Assembly: GCA_902489745.1 (NCBI GenBank)
Contig: CABUBB010000028.1
Span: 1 to 21,716, forward strand
Length of the DNA: 21,716 bases
Direction of reading: 5' to 3'
DNA from: Metaruminococcus_A sp003150405
GTDB lineage: Bacteria > Bacillota > Clostridia > Oscillospirales > Ruminococcaceae
Made by a program: the position numbers and the translations under genes. The notes under the pieces are model-generated. The model made no database searches, was not told the DNA's origin, and saw only the letters and a list, made by a program, of their open reading frames with translations. Below, piece after piece: positions 7,010-13,770 of this stretch; the first letter of the stretch is position 1; each line of letters starts with the position of its first letter.

Positions 7010-8347
7010 TTATGAAAGCTGGGCAGTTCCGTTCTGTTCAAGAATTGCAAGGTCGCTCACGCCAATATACAGACCGCCCTGTGAATTGTGAAGCGCCTTT
7101 TCCCAATCCTCCAGCAGAATCTCCCGCAGCCGGCCGCTCTGCACCTGTTCCGCCGTAAAACCGTTCACCGTCAGGTTCCTTTCCCCGCTCGGGTTCTCCA
7201 AATAAAAGCCGTAATAGGTAAAGCTGTATCCGTTTTGCTCCATCCGTTCGACCGCCTTCTCAATGAGCCGCGCTGCATTTTGCGGCGTAATCGTATCGCT
7301 CGTCGCACGCAGCTCCAAAGCGAATTTGCAGGGCATCTGCGGGTCAAACACCGCATCCAGCTCTGGCTTCTGGTTTCCGTCGCTGTAATCCTGCTCCTCA
7401 AAAACGCTCACCGTTGTACGCCCCTTTTCATATTCCGGCACCCCGGAAAGCGCCGCCCGCACCAATGCCGTATATTCCTGTCCCAGCCGTTCCCGTGTGT
7501 TGTAGCGGTTGAGCACCAAAACATCATAGTTGTCCCCTTCGACCCCATTCCTCCAGTAGACCGTGAAATGGGTATCGCGGCTGAAGGCTGATGCCACCCT
7601 GCCCTCATAGCTCCAAGTCATGGGGCAATATACAACTTCTTCTACCGTGCATCCCAATGCACCATAATTCCGATCCACATACCGCTCCATGTCCTGTTTT
7701 GCCATATAATAGGATACAGGGTTGCCAAAGTACCAGCATAAAACAACAACCCAGCCTGTTAAAATGCCTCCGGCCAACACGCCGGCAAAAAGCCGCAGCT
7801 TTTCCGCGGCGCCTCTCCTCCGAAATGCATAGCGAAGAAGCAACGCCATCAACGCGCCTGCTGTGACCAGCAGGGCGTAAAGCAACGCGTAAATACCTGC
7901 CGCCAAAACGGCTGCCCACCACCGGGAAACATCTTGTATCAAATGGTAAATGAGCAGCCATACACCAGAAAACAGCAGTTGGCCAACCGGCATCCACCAC
8001 CAGCGTTTTCCAAACAGCATGGTGCCAAGCACCCCAAGCAGGGGCATAATGATAAGGCTATAGCCGGATACCGTGCTGTAAGTGTATGCCGTCCCAACCG
8101 CCGCACCAATCACCATCAGCACCACGCCGATCCAGAAAAGCGGGCGTTTCAGCCGTTTTATCAACTCCCTGTCCCGCTCCCGTTCCAGTACCGCCGGGGA
8201 TTCCTCCCGCAGCAGCACGCGGCAAGCCTCGCATCCCTCCGCGTGCCGCTCTACCAGTTCGCGGCTTTCCTCGCTCGCCGCACCATCCCGCACCAGCGGA
8301 ATCAGATCCATACAGACCTCGCAGCTTACCTCCTTACCGTCCGTCAT
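7010..8347 (-). CDS. Polytopic zinc-finger anti-sigma factor
   Basis: This 445-residue protein is the likely membrane-bound inhibitor of the adjacent ECF sigma factor. The N-terminus carries an anti-sigma zinc finger: Cys9/Cys12, then His35-x3-Cys39-x2-Cys42 (HAEGCEAC). Five or so membrane segments follow (about 68-85, 97-112, 117-134, 143-172, 185-205). The last 235 residues form an unassigned domain, presumably outside the cell and a candidate sensor. Many ECF anti-sigma factors have one membrane span, so this layout is less common. Its ATG lies inside the last codons of the sigma gene (14-base overlap), with GGAGGG about nine bases upstream, so translation is probably coupled. It holds one copy of a 22-bp repeat also found upstream of the DUF1848 gene. 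Confidence 0.82.
   Translation of the reverse strand: MTDGKEVSCEVCMDLIPLVRDGAASEESRELVERHAEGCEACRVLLREESPAVLERERDRELIKRLKRPLFWIGVVLMVIGAAVGTAYTYSTVSGYSLIIMPLLGVLGTMLFGKRWWWMPVGQLLFSGVWLLIYHLIQDVSRWWAAVLAAGIYALLYALLVTAGALMALLLRYAFRRRGAAEKLRLFAGVLAGGILTGWVVVLCWYFGNPVSYYMAKQDMERYVDRNYGALGCTVEEVVYCPMTWSYEGRVASAFSRDTHFTVYWRNGVEGDNYDVLVLNRYNTRERLGQEYTALVRAALSGVPEYEKGRTTVSVFEEQDYSDGNQKPELDAVFDPQMPCKFALELRATSDTITPQNAARLIEKAVERMEQNGYSFTYYGFYLENPSGERNLTVNGFTAEQVQSGRLREILLEDWEKALHNSQGGLYIGVSDLAILEQNGTAQLS
7425..7446. repeat. 22-bp exact direct repeat, copy 2 (inside the anti-sigma gene)
   Basis: The sequence is identical to 3587-3608. Here it encodes GVPEYEKG in the extracytoplasmic part of the anti-sigma protein. 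The copies are 3.8 kb apart and in the same orientation. No further copy was spotted by eye. Confidence 0.7.
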
Positions 8348-8831
8348 CCAAAAATCCCTCCTTTTGCAGAATATCCTTCAACCACCGCCGGGTACGGAAT
8401 TCCAGCACCCGCGCTGAACTCTCCGAAATTCCCAGTGTTTCCGCAATTTCACTGTACGGACGCAGTTCCATCCGCATCGCGATGATTCTCCGCATCCGTT
8501 CGTCCTTTTCCGCCAGCAGCTCGCGGATGCGCTCCATCATCTGTTGGACTGCCAGCCGGTCGTCCATCCCGTTCGGCGCCCACAAATAAGCCTCGTCAAA
8601 CGGCTGTTCCCCGCGCCTGCTCCGCAATTCCCGCAGCCACAGGTTACGCGCAATGCCGCACAGCCAGGTGCGTACCGAAGAATCTCCCCGGAAGCTGTCA
8701 AGCGAGCGCATTGCCTGCAAAAAGGTCTCCGAGAGCAGATCCTCCGCAAGGGTCTGGTCATGGGTCAGGCTCATCAGGTAAGAAAAGACCGCCTGCCGGT
8801 GCATAAGGTACAATTCTTCAATTTCCCACAC
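8334..8831 (-). CDS. ECF-type RNA polymerase sigma factor
   Basis: This 165-residue sigma-70 family protein of the extracytoplasmic-function class has the family's normal length. Region 2 (about residues 8-65) includes AEDLLSETFLQAMRSLDSFRG and TWLCGIARNLWLRELR, for core binding and -10 recognition. Region 4 (about 110-160) carries the helix-turn-helix YSEIAETLGISESSARVLEFRTRRWLK for -35 recognition. I chose GTG 8831, since AAAGGAGG lies seven bases upstream; earlier in-frame ATGs (8870, 8861) fall within or before the predicted promoter. It is the first gene of a two-gene operon with the overlapping anti-sigma gene. An ECF-type promoter directly upstream suggests that it transcribes itself. 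Confidence 0.92.
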   Translation of the reverse strand: MWEIEELYLMHRQAVFSYLMSLTHDQTLAEDLLSETFLQAMRSLDSFRGDSSVRTWLCGIARNLWLRELRSRRGEQPFDEAYLWAPNGMDDRLAVQQMMERIRELLAEKDERMRRIIAMRMELRPYSEIAETLGISESSARVLEFRTRRWLKDILQKEGFLDDGR

Positions 8832-8863
8832 GGCCGCCCCTCCTTTCCCCTCTCTGTCCATTC

Positions 8864-8889
8864 GTCGCATTTTTCGCCTGGATGTTACA
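8864..8889 (-). promoter_or_regulatory. Candidate ECF-sigma (autoregulatory) promoter
   Basis: On the minus strand, TGTAAC (8884-8889) and CGAC (8864-8867) are separated by 16 bases. This resembles known ECF promoters such as the B. subtilis SigX/SigW type (TGTAAC or TGAAAC, about 16-17 bases, CGAC or CGTA). Transcription would start near 8857, leaving a 25-base leader containing the ribosome site of the sigma gene. Confidence 0.6.
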
Positions 8890-9448
8890 GCCGGGTTCAA
8901 CTTTTTTATTTCTCGGCGGCAACCCTTGGCTGTCACCCAAAAAGAAGGACGTCTGCACCGCGGCTCAAAACGCTGCACTCCAGGTCGGTTCAGCCGTCCT
9001 ATACGCAGAAACACCACCATAACAGACGGCACTTTGAAGCACGTCACCCCCGGTGAGGGTACAATTCATGCAGCAAAACGCCTCTGATTCCGCATCCTTC
9101 CCGTGCTGCCGCTTGCAGGGGCTTCCCATATCCGATCAGCACCCACCGTTTGCCCGTTGCTTTCTCATTCCAACCCCATTTAGGCGGTTTTGTTCCAATC
9201 GGCAAAGGCTTATTTTTCCCATCGTTTCCAGGCTGTATTTTCCATCGCTTTTGGGCCGGTCGCTATTCTCATAAACGGAATCTCCCGTATTCCCCATACA
9301 TCCCGCGGCAGCTTGATCACATAGATCATCCTTAACTGTCCATGATATGCGGTTCTTTCCTTATCATACCTTCTATACGCCCGCACCGCAACCGATACTT
9401 CTCGCCATAACCGAAATCGCCAGAATGGACTGGGGCCTGTCAAGGAGT
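8890..9448. other. Intergenic region with no supported gene
   Basis: About 560 bases lie between the ECF promoter and the terminator of the acyl-CoA ligase operon. Short open frames exist on both strands, including a minus-strand frame ending at 9210, but none has a ribosome site, domain or convincing composition. The minus-strand frame runs through the 9449-9483 terminator, which argues against it. I see no RNA gene or repeat here. Confidence 0.5.
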
Positions 9449-9483
9449 AAAAAAGCGCCCGGCTTTTTGCCAGGCGCTTTTTA
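9449..9483 (-). terminator. Intrinsic terminator of the XRE-cupin/acyl-CoA ligase operon
   Basis: A 10-bp perfect stem, AAAAAGCGCC (9450-9459) with GGCGCTTTTT (9473-9482), has a 13-base loop. It lies about 50 bases after the ligase stop codon on the minus strand and is symmetrical enough to work in both directions. Confidence 0.85.
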
Positions 9484-9534
9484 CATTTCTGCTGATTTTG
9501 ACAGGGATTACAAACCCTGCCGGACAGGCGGAAG

Positions 9535-11199
9535 CTATTTCCCTGCGTTGTCCGCGCTGCGGATTTCTGCACGCTTGATTTTCCCGCTGATGGTTTTTGG
9601 CAGCTCGCTTACGAACTCAACCACACGCGGGTATTTATATGGCGCGGTCTGATCCTTTACATAGGTCTGAAGCTCCTTTTTGAGCGCGTCAGAGGGTGTG
9701 TACCCCTTAGCCAGCACAATGGTCGCCTTGACGGCGAAGCCGCGCAGCGGATCGGGCACACCGGTGACGGCGCACTCCACAACCGACGGATGCTCCATCA
9801 GCACACTCTCAATCTCGAACGGCCCAATGCGGTAGCCGGAGCTTTTGATGACATCGTCGGTGCGGCTCATATACCAGAAGTAGCCGTCCTCATCCTTCCA
9901 TGCCATATCGCCGGTGTGGTAAAGGCCGTCGTGCCAGGCTTCTTTGGTCAAATCCTCATTGCGGTAGTAGCCGGAGAACAGCCCAAACGGCTTGCCTTTA
10001 TCGGTGCGGACTACAATCTCGCCCACTTCACCAGTGGCAACCGGGTTGCCGTCGGAATCCACCAAGTCTACGTCGTACTGCGGACAGGGCTTGCCCATCG
10101 AACCCGGTTTCGGCGTCATACCGCGCAGGTTTGCAATCAGCAGGGCGGTCTCGGTCTGGCCAAAGCCCTCCATCAGCTTGAGCCCGGTGTACTGGTAAAA
10201 TTTATTAAAGACCTCCGGATTGAGCGCCTCGCCTGCAATGGTGCAGTGCTGGAGTGACGAAAGGTCGTACTTGCCCAAATCCTCCTGGATAAAGAACCGG
10301 TACATGGTCGGCGGCGCACAGAAGGTGGTAATACCATACTGCGAGAACAGCGGCAGAATGTCCTCCGCATGGAAGCGGTCAAAGTCGTAGACAAACACCG
10401 CGGTCTCGCTCAGCCACTGGCCGTACAGCTTGCCCCAAACCGCCTTGCCCCAGCCGGTGTCCGAAATGGTGAAATGAATGCCGTCCGGATCGACGTTCTG
10501 CCAGTAATGTGCAGTGACAAAATGGCCGAGCGCATAGTCAAAGCTCTGGGTGGCAATTTTCGGGTAACCGGTTGTGCCGGAGGTGAAGTACATCAGCATC
10601 GGGTCGGAGATCACGGTGCCGGCTTCGCCTGCCGGGCGTTCAAATTCGGTGGACTGCTGCATGAGCAGGGCGTCAAAGTCCTCCCAGCCCTCGCGTCCTC
10701 CGTTGACAATGAGTTTGGTGTGCACCGTCGGGCTTTCCGGGAGCGAAGCCTCAATGTGCTCCGGCACCCCGTCGTCCTGGGTGGCGACAATAGCGGAAAC
10801 TCCCGCCGCATTGAAGCGGTAGACAAAATCTTTTTTCATAAGCTGGTTGGTTGCCGGAATGGCCACCGCGCCCAGCTTGTGCAGCCCGAGGATCGAGAAC
10901 CAGAACTGGTAGTGCCGCTTGAGCACCAGCATGACCCGGTCGCCTTTCTGAATGCCCTTGGCCGCAAACAGGTTCGCCGCCCGGTTGGAATATTCCCGCA
11001 GCTGCGCGAAGGTGAAGTTGATGTTCTTTTTGTCCTTGCTCACCCAGACCAGCGCCCGCTTGTCCGGGCACTTTTCCGCCAACGCGTCCATAACATCAAA
11101 CGCAAAGTTAAAATTCTCCGGCGGGTGGAAGTTCAGGCTTTTTAAGCTGCCCTTTTCGTCTTCCTCCACCGTAACAAATTTTTCATAAATTCTGCCCAT
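9535..11199 (-). CDS. AMP-forming acyl-CoA synthetase (medium-chain/MACS-like)
   Basis: This 554-residue enzyme of the ANL superfamily activates a carboxylic acid to an acyl-adenylate and then an acyl-CoA, using ATP and CoA. Core motifs are present: TSGTTGYPK (206-214, ATP phosphate loop), GFGQTET (345-351), YHTGD (427-431), the hinge-region SRTDDVIKSSGYRIGP (445-460) and the catalytic lysine Lys540 in PKTISGKIKR. Length and motif wording fit the medium-chain acyl-CoA synthetase group rather than long acetyl-CoA synthetases (about 650 residues). The substrate is unknown; short branched or aromatic acids are possible. It starts three bases after the XRE-cupin gene (stop 11203), with AAAGGGG 11 bases upstream, so the two form an operon. 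A T-box leader upstream of the pair suggests control by an uncharged tRNA. Confidence 0.92.
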   Translation of the reverse strand: MGRIYEKFVTVEEDEKGSLKSLNFHPPENFNFAFDVMDALAEKCPDKRALVWVSKDKKNINFTFAQLREYSNRAANLFAAKGIQKGDRVMLVLKRHYQFWFSILGLHKLGAVAIPATNQLMKKDFVYRFNAAGVSAIVATQDDGVPEHIEASLPESPTVHTKLIVNGGREGWEDFDALLMQQSTEFERPAGEAGTVISDPMLMYFTSGTTGYPKIATQSFDYALGHFVTAHYWQNVDPDGIHFTISDTGWGKAVWGKLYGQWLSETAVFVYDFDRFHAEDILPLFSQYGITTFCAPPTMYRFFIQEDLGKYDLSSLQHCTIAGEALNPEVFNKFYQYTGLKLMEGFGQTETALLIANLRGMTPKPGSMGKPCPQYDVDLVDSDGNPVATGEVGEIVVRTDKGKPFGLFSGYYRNEDLTKEAWHDGLYHTGDMAWKDEDGYFWYMSRTDDVIKSSGYRIGPFEIESVLMEHPSVVECAVTGVPDPLRGFAVKATIVLAKGYTPSDALKKELQTYVKDQTAPYKYPRVVEFVSELPKTISGKIKRAEIRSADNAGK

Positions 11200-11202
11200 C
11201 GT

Positions 11203-11781
11203 TTAATTGTCCCCTTTCTTCCCCAGGATGATCGCCAGAAATTCACAGTCCGCGTCGTCGCCGGCAATCATGCCGTGTCCCCGGCCGGAATCGTAATAAA
11301 CTGCATCGCCTTCGTGCAGCACCTCCAAATGATCCTCATAACGGAAAATCAAGGTGCCCTTCAGTATGTAGTCAAACTCCTCCCCTTCGTGGGTGGAAAG
11401 CTCAATGTTTTTGGTGTCCTGCGCCACGTCGTATTTCGCCGTGACAAAAAATGGCTCCGCCAGTTTGTCTTTGAAAAAGGACGCCAGATACTGGTAGTTA
11501 AACCCCTTGCGGCGCTCAATCGGCAGGCCGTGCCCTTTTCGTACAATCGAATACCGCGAAAGACGGGGCGCTTCGCCGGTCAGCAGTTCAGACAGGTCCA
11601 GCCCAAACGCCTTGGCGCATTTGTATAAAAAGGTGAAGGAAAAATCGGTTTCCCCGCGCTCAGCCGCCTCGTATGCTTCTGGGGTGGTGTCGGTAATTCG
11701 TGCCATCTCCTCCACCGAAAGCTCAAGGATTAACCGCATGCCTTTAATTCGCTCTGCAATCTGCATGACCTGTGTATCCAT
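11203..11781 (-). CDS. XRE-family transcriptional regulator with a C-terminal cupin domain
   Basis: This 192-residue regulator has an N-terminal XRE helix-turn-helix (about residues 8-68, with LSVEEMARITDTTPEAYEAAERG). Its C-terminal cupin barrel (about 115-188) includes ELSTHEGEEFDYILKGTLIF and LHEGDAVYYDSGRGHG. Such proteins usually sense a small ligand through the cupin and control a neighbouring metabolic gene; here the obvious target is the acyl-CoA ligase three bases downstream. ATG 11781 has AAGGAGG eight bases upstream. The gene lies about 205 bases after a T-box terminator, so expression probably answers both to a tRNA charging signal and to the regulator itself. Ligand and operator are not evident. 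Confidence 0.92.
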   Translation of the reverse strand: MDTQVMQIAERIKGMRLILELSVEEMARITDTTPEAYEAAERGETDFSFTFLYKCAKAFGLDLSELLTGEAPRLSRYSIVRKGHGLPIERRKGFNYQYLASFFKDKLAEPFFVTAKYDVAQDTKNIELSTHEGEEFDYILKGTLIFRYEDHLEVLHEGDAVYYDSGRGHGMIAGDDADCEFLAIILGKKGDN

Positions 11782-11987
11782 CTCAAGGTCCTCCTTTTTG
11801 TTGGTTGATGTTTATATAAACCACAGCCTTACGGCTGCCGCTGCCGTCATCTGCCGGGCGGGTGATTTCTCCCACACACCGGCGCCTGGCTTTTCCCGCA
11901 CCGGCACGGCGTTTCACCGCCATGCCGCAGAAACCTCCGCCCTGTTCCCGGCAGGGGTTCCGCCGGTGAAAAAAGCCGGGAAAATAG
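11782..11987 (-). other. Post-T-box leader of the XRE-cupin operon
   Basis: About 205 bases separate the T-box terminator from the XRE-cupin start, longer than is usual after a T-box. A 73-codon frame opens with a GTG at 12004 inside the terminator and ends TGA just before the ATG at 11781. It has no ribosome site and a skewed composition (Gly/Arg-rich), so I do not call it a gene. Small GC-rich inverted repeats occur here. It could be the remains of a gene once controlled by the T-box. Confidence 0.4.
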
Positions 11988-12254
11988 TAAAAGCTCCCGT
12001 CCACTCATGGGACGAGAGCTGATTCCCGCGGTACCACCCAAATTGACGCATACAATACGTCCGCTTGTATTCAGGCTCACGATGAAGCCCTATGCCTTTA
12101 ACGGTGCAAACCGTAGCGGCTTAATGACTTGGTTCAGCCGCTCCGCTCAAAAGGGATTGGTACCTGCCGCCCCCACCGCCTTACACCAACCGGCGGCTCT
12201 CTGATGGCAGACTGCACAGGACCATTGTCTTTCTCACTGCGTTTTCAAGTGTTG
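11988..12254 (-). promoter_or_regulatory. T-box leader (tRNA-sensing riboswitch), likely Ile specifier
   Basis: On the minus strand, the T-box core GGGTGGTACCGCGG (12026-12039) is followed by a terminator stem, AGCTCTCGTCC/GGACGGGAGCT (arms 12010-12020 and 11992-12002), and TTTT. The segment CGTCCC can instead pair with the T-box to form the antiterminator. Upstream, Stem I shows AGAGAGCCGCC, GGTTGGTG and GGCGGT in its distal part. Near its base, GAAAG pairs with CTTTT beside a K-turn-like GTGA/GAGC. The internal loop 5' of CTTTT reads AATCC. By the usual spacing (codon, one base, five-base helix, GAGC) the specifier is AUC, isoleucine; UCC (Ser) cannot be excluded. Uncharged tRNA would favour read-through into the XRE-cupin and acyl-CoA ligase genes. 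Confidence 0.9.
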
Positions 12255-12259
12255 CCACC

Positions 12260-12288
12260 ATTTTAGCACAGCAAAAATCCCTTGTCAA
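12260..12288 (-). promoter_or_regulatory. Strong sigma-A promoter of the T-box operon
   Basis: On the minus strand, TTGACA (12283-12288, perfect consensus) and TAAAAT (12260-12265) are separated by exactly 17 bases. Transcription would start near 12253, right before Stem I of the T-box. It lies just downstream of the DUF378 gene, so the operon has its own start. Confidence 0.88.
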
Positions 12289-12309
12289 GCGGTTTTCGCG
12301 GGTTGGGGT

Positions 12310-12519
12310 TTAGTCCCCGGACGGCAGCGTGTCATTGTGGCGGAAGAACAGTGAAATGCACCACAGGCCGGCAAGCGCCACCAATGTGTAGATGATTCTG
12401 CTCACAATGGCCCCCTGCCCGCCGAAAATCCACGCCACAATGTCAAACTGGAAAATACCGATGGATCCCCAGTTGATCGCGCCGATGATAACCAGCGCCA
12501 GTGCGATTTTATCCAGCAT
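12310..12519 (-). CDS. DUF378 family small membrane protein (YuzA-like)
   Basis: This 69-residue protein has two membrane segments (about 5-27 and 36-60). It contains the DUF378 pattern AINWGSIGIFQFDIV, then a Gly-Gly turn, then SRIIYTLVALAGLW. The family is widespread in Firmicutes and has no established function. The start ATG 12519 has AAGGAG about 11 bases upstream. It is followed by the T-box operon promoter without a clear terminator between them, so some read-through into that operon is possible. It is oriented opposite to the NERD gene to its right, and the two share the 215-base interval 12520-12734. Confidence 0.88.
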   Translation of the reverse strand: MLDKIALALVIIGAINWGSIGIFQFDIVAWIFGGQGAIVSRIIYTLVALAGLWCISLFFRHNDTLPSGD

Positions 12520-12667
12520 ACCTTTTCGACTCCTTTTTCCTCAGGGCCCGCAGTCCTCCTTTCGGCGGCTGCAAACCCTGCGTTTTTGTAAAACCGGTTG
12601 CGGGATGTTTATCCAGACCTGCCTCCGGCAAATTTGAATATTCCGCAACAATAGTATGGTTCTTCCC

Positions 12668-12697
12668 TTGTGCTTTTATACGGTTTTGTGCTAAAAT
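12668..12697 (+). promoter_or_regulatory. Predicted promoter of the NERD-domain gene
   Basis: TTGTGC (12668-12673) and TAAAAT (12692-12697) are 18 bases apart. A TGC directly before the -10 makes it an extended -10 promoter. Transcription would start near 12704, about 30 bases before the ATG at 12735, with AAAGGAG between. Confidence 0.65.
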
Positions 12698-12734
12698 AGA
12701 AGCATTCATCAATTAAAGGAGTGTCAAAAATCGC

Positions 12735-13391
12735 ATGGATACGACCACCATCATTGCACTGAGCATTTCGGGCGGCATCCTCGCTATTGCTGCAATCGTC
12801 TATGCCATCGTCCGCAGAAAGAAAAATCACATTAAAAAGCTCGGCAAAAAAGGCGAAAAAAAGGTGCAGAAGGTTTTGAATAAATTCGCGCGTTTCCGTG
12901 AAGCCAAGGTCCTTCATGACATTTATCTTCCGCTTTATGAAAACACCACCCAAATTGACCACATTCTCATCGCCCCGTTCGGCGTCATGGTCATTGAAAC
13001 CAAGAACTGGATCGGCGAAGTCTACGGCAATCCGGCCGAAGAACAGTGGCTCCAGGTTGCCGGAGAGGATCGCAACAAACACTACAACCCGCTCATGCAG
13101 AACAAAACCCACCTGGACAACATCCGCCACATCTTCAAAAAAGCAAACATCTACCGGGTCAGTGTCGAAGGCGCCGTCGTTTTTGCCGAACGCAAGTGCG
13201 ACCTCTACTGCCCGCGCGGCGTGCCGGTCTACACCTTCAAACAGTTTAAAAAACTGCTCAAAAAACCCGCTTATGAAGCGGATAACAAGGTGGATGTTGA
13301 AAAGGTGGCAAACGCCATCCTCAGCCAGCAGGTTACCGACAAAAAGAAAATTGCAAACCACGTCAAAGCCATAAAAAAAATGCACGGCTAA
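12735..13391 (+). CDS. Membrane-anchored NERD (nuclease-related) domain protein
   Basis: This 218-residue protein has one N-terminal membrane span (about 5-26, followed by RRKKNHIKK), then a NERD domain. The domain is shown by GKKGEKKVQKVL, TQIDHILIAPFGVMVIETKNWIG (Asp and Glu-x-Lys of a PD-(D/E)XK-like nuclease core) and VVFAERKCDL. NERD proteins are thought to act on DNA or RNA, but few have been tested. The putative catalytic Asp, Glu and Lys are all present. ATG 12735 lies 13 bases after AAAGGAG, a longer spacing than usual, but no closer in-frame start exists. It has its own promoter and leads the plus-strand group that ends with trpS. Confidence 0.88.
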   Translation: MDTTTIIALSISGGILAIAAIVYAIVRRKKNHIKKLGKKGEKKVQKVLNKFARFREAKVLHDIYLPLYENTTQIDHILIAPFGVMVIETKNWIGEVYGNPAEEQWLQVAGEDRNKHYNPLMQNKTHLDNIRHIFKKANIYRVSVEGAVVFAERKCDLYCPRGVPVYTFKQFKKLLKKPAYEADNKVDVEKVANAILSQQVTDKKKIANHVKAIKKMHG

Positions 13392-13472
13392 AAATGCCAT
13401 CCTTTATATTTTCCCGCGCTTCCTGTTCTATGTCCGACTTTTTATTTTGCAAGAGAAGAAAGGAAATGCTTC

Positions 13473-13703
13473 ATGAAAAAAGTCGTTTTCGGCTCCTTTT
13501 TGATTTTGACAGGCGCGCTGGCGGCCGCCTTGCTTCTGGCAGGCTCTATGAGCAACGAATGGACCGTAGACGGGCAGCTTTCCGCATTCTGGAACCTTTC
13601 CCAGTATGGTCTAACGCCCGCTTTTTACTGTTTTATCGGCATTGCTGTACTGGGCTTCATCGTCGCCCTCGTTGGATTGTTTGAAAAAAAGGAGCGCAGT
13701 TAA
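13473..13703 (+). CDS. Small two-span membrane protein of unknown function
   Basis: The 76-residue protein begins MKKVVFGSFLILTGALAAALLLAG (first membrane segment or signal anchor). A short polar part (SNEWTVDGQLSAFWNLSQYGLTP) follows, then a second segment (FIGIAVLGFIVALVGLF) and a charged tail KKERS. I do not recognise the family. The start is well supported: AAAGGA lies about eight bases before ATG 13473. It sits 81 bases after the NERD gene and 67 bases before the aminotransferase, on the same strand and possibly in the same transcript. Both termini are probably cytoplasmic. Confidence 0.7.
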   Translation: MKKVVFGSFLILTGALAAALLLAGSMSNEWTVDGQLSAFWNLSQYGLTPAFYCFIGIAVLGFIVALVGLFEKKERS

Positions 13704-13712
13704 ATGCCCCTG

Positions 13713-13732
13713 CCCGCCGGCGTTCCGGCGGG
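13713..13732 (+). other. GC-rich hairpin before the aminotransferase gene
   Basis: CCCGCCGG (13713-13720) and CCGGCGGG (13725-13732) form a perfect 8-bp stem with a 4-base loop. It lies ten bases after the small membrane protein stop and 38 bases before the aminotransferase ATG. There is no T run, so it is not a standard terminator. It may stabilise an mRNA end or modulate expression. Confidence 0.45.
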
Positions 13733-13770
13733 AACGTCCCACCCGTATCACAGACAGGAGGAATCCCATT

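Noticed and set aside
9210..9572. 120-codon minus-strand frame after the acyl-CoA ligase
   Set aside because: It begins inside the ligase coding sequence and crosses the operon terminator, so it is not a plausible gene.
12609..13400. 263-codon minus-strand frame opposite the NERD gene
   Set aside because: Shadow of the NERD coding frame. The plus-strand protein has clear domain motifs, a promoter and a ribosome site.
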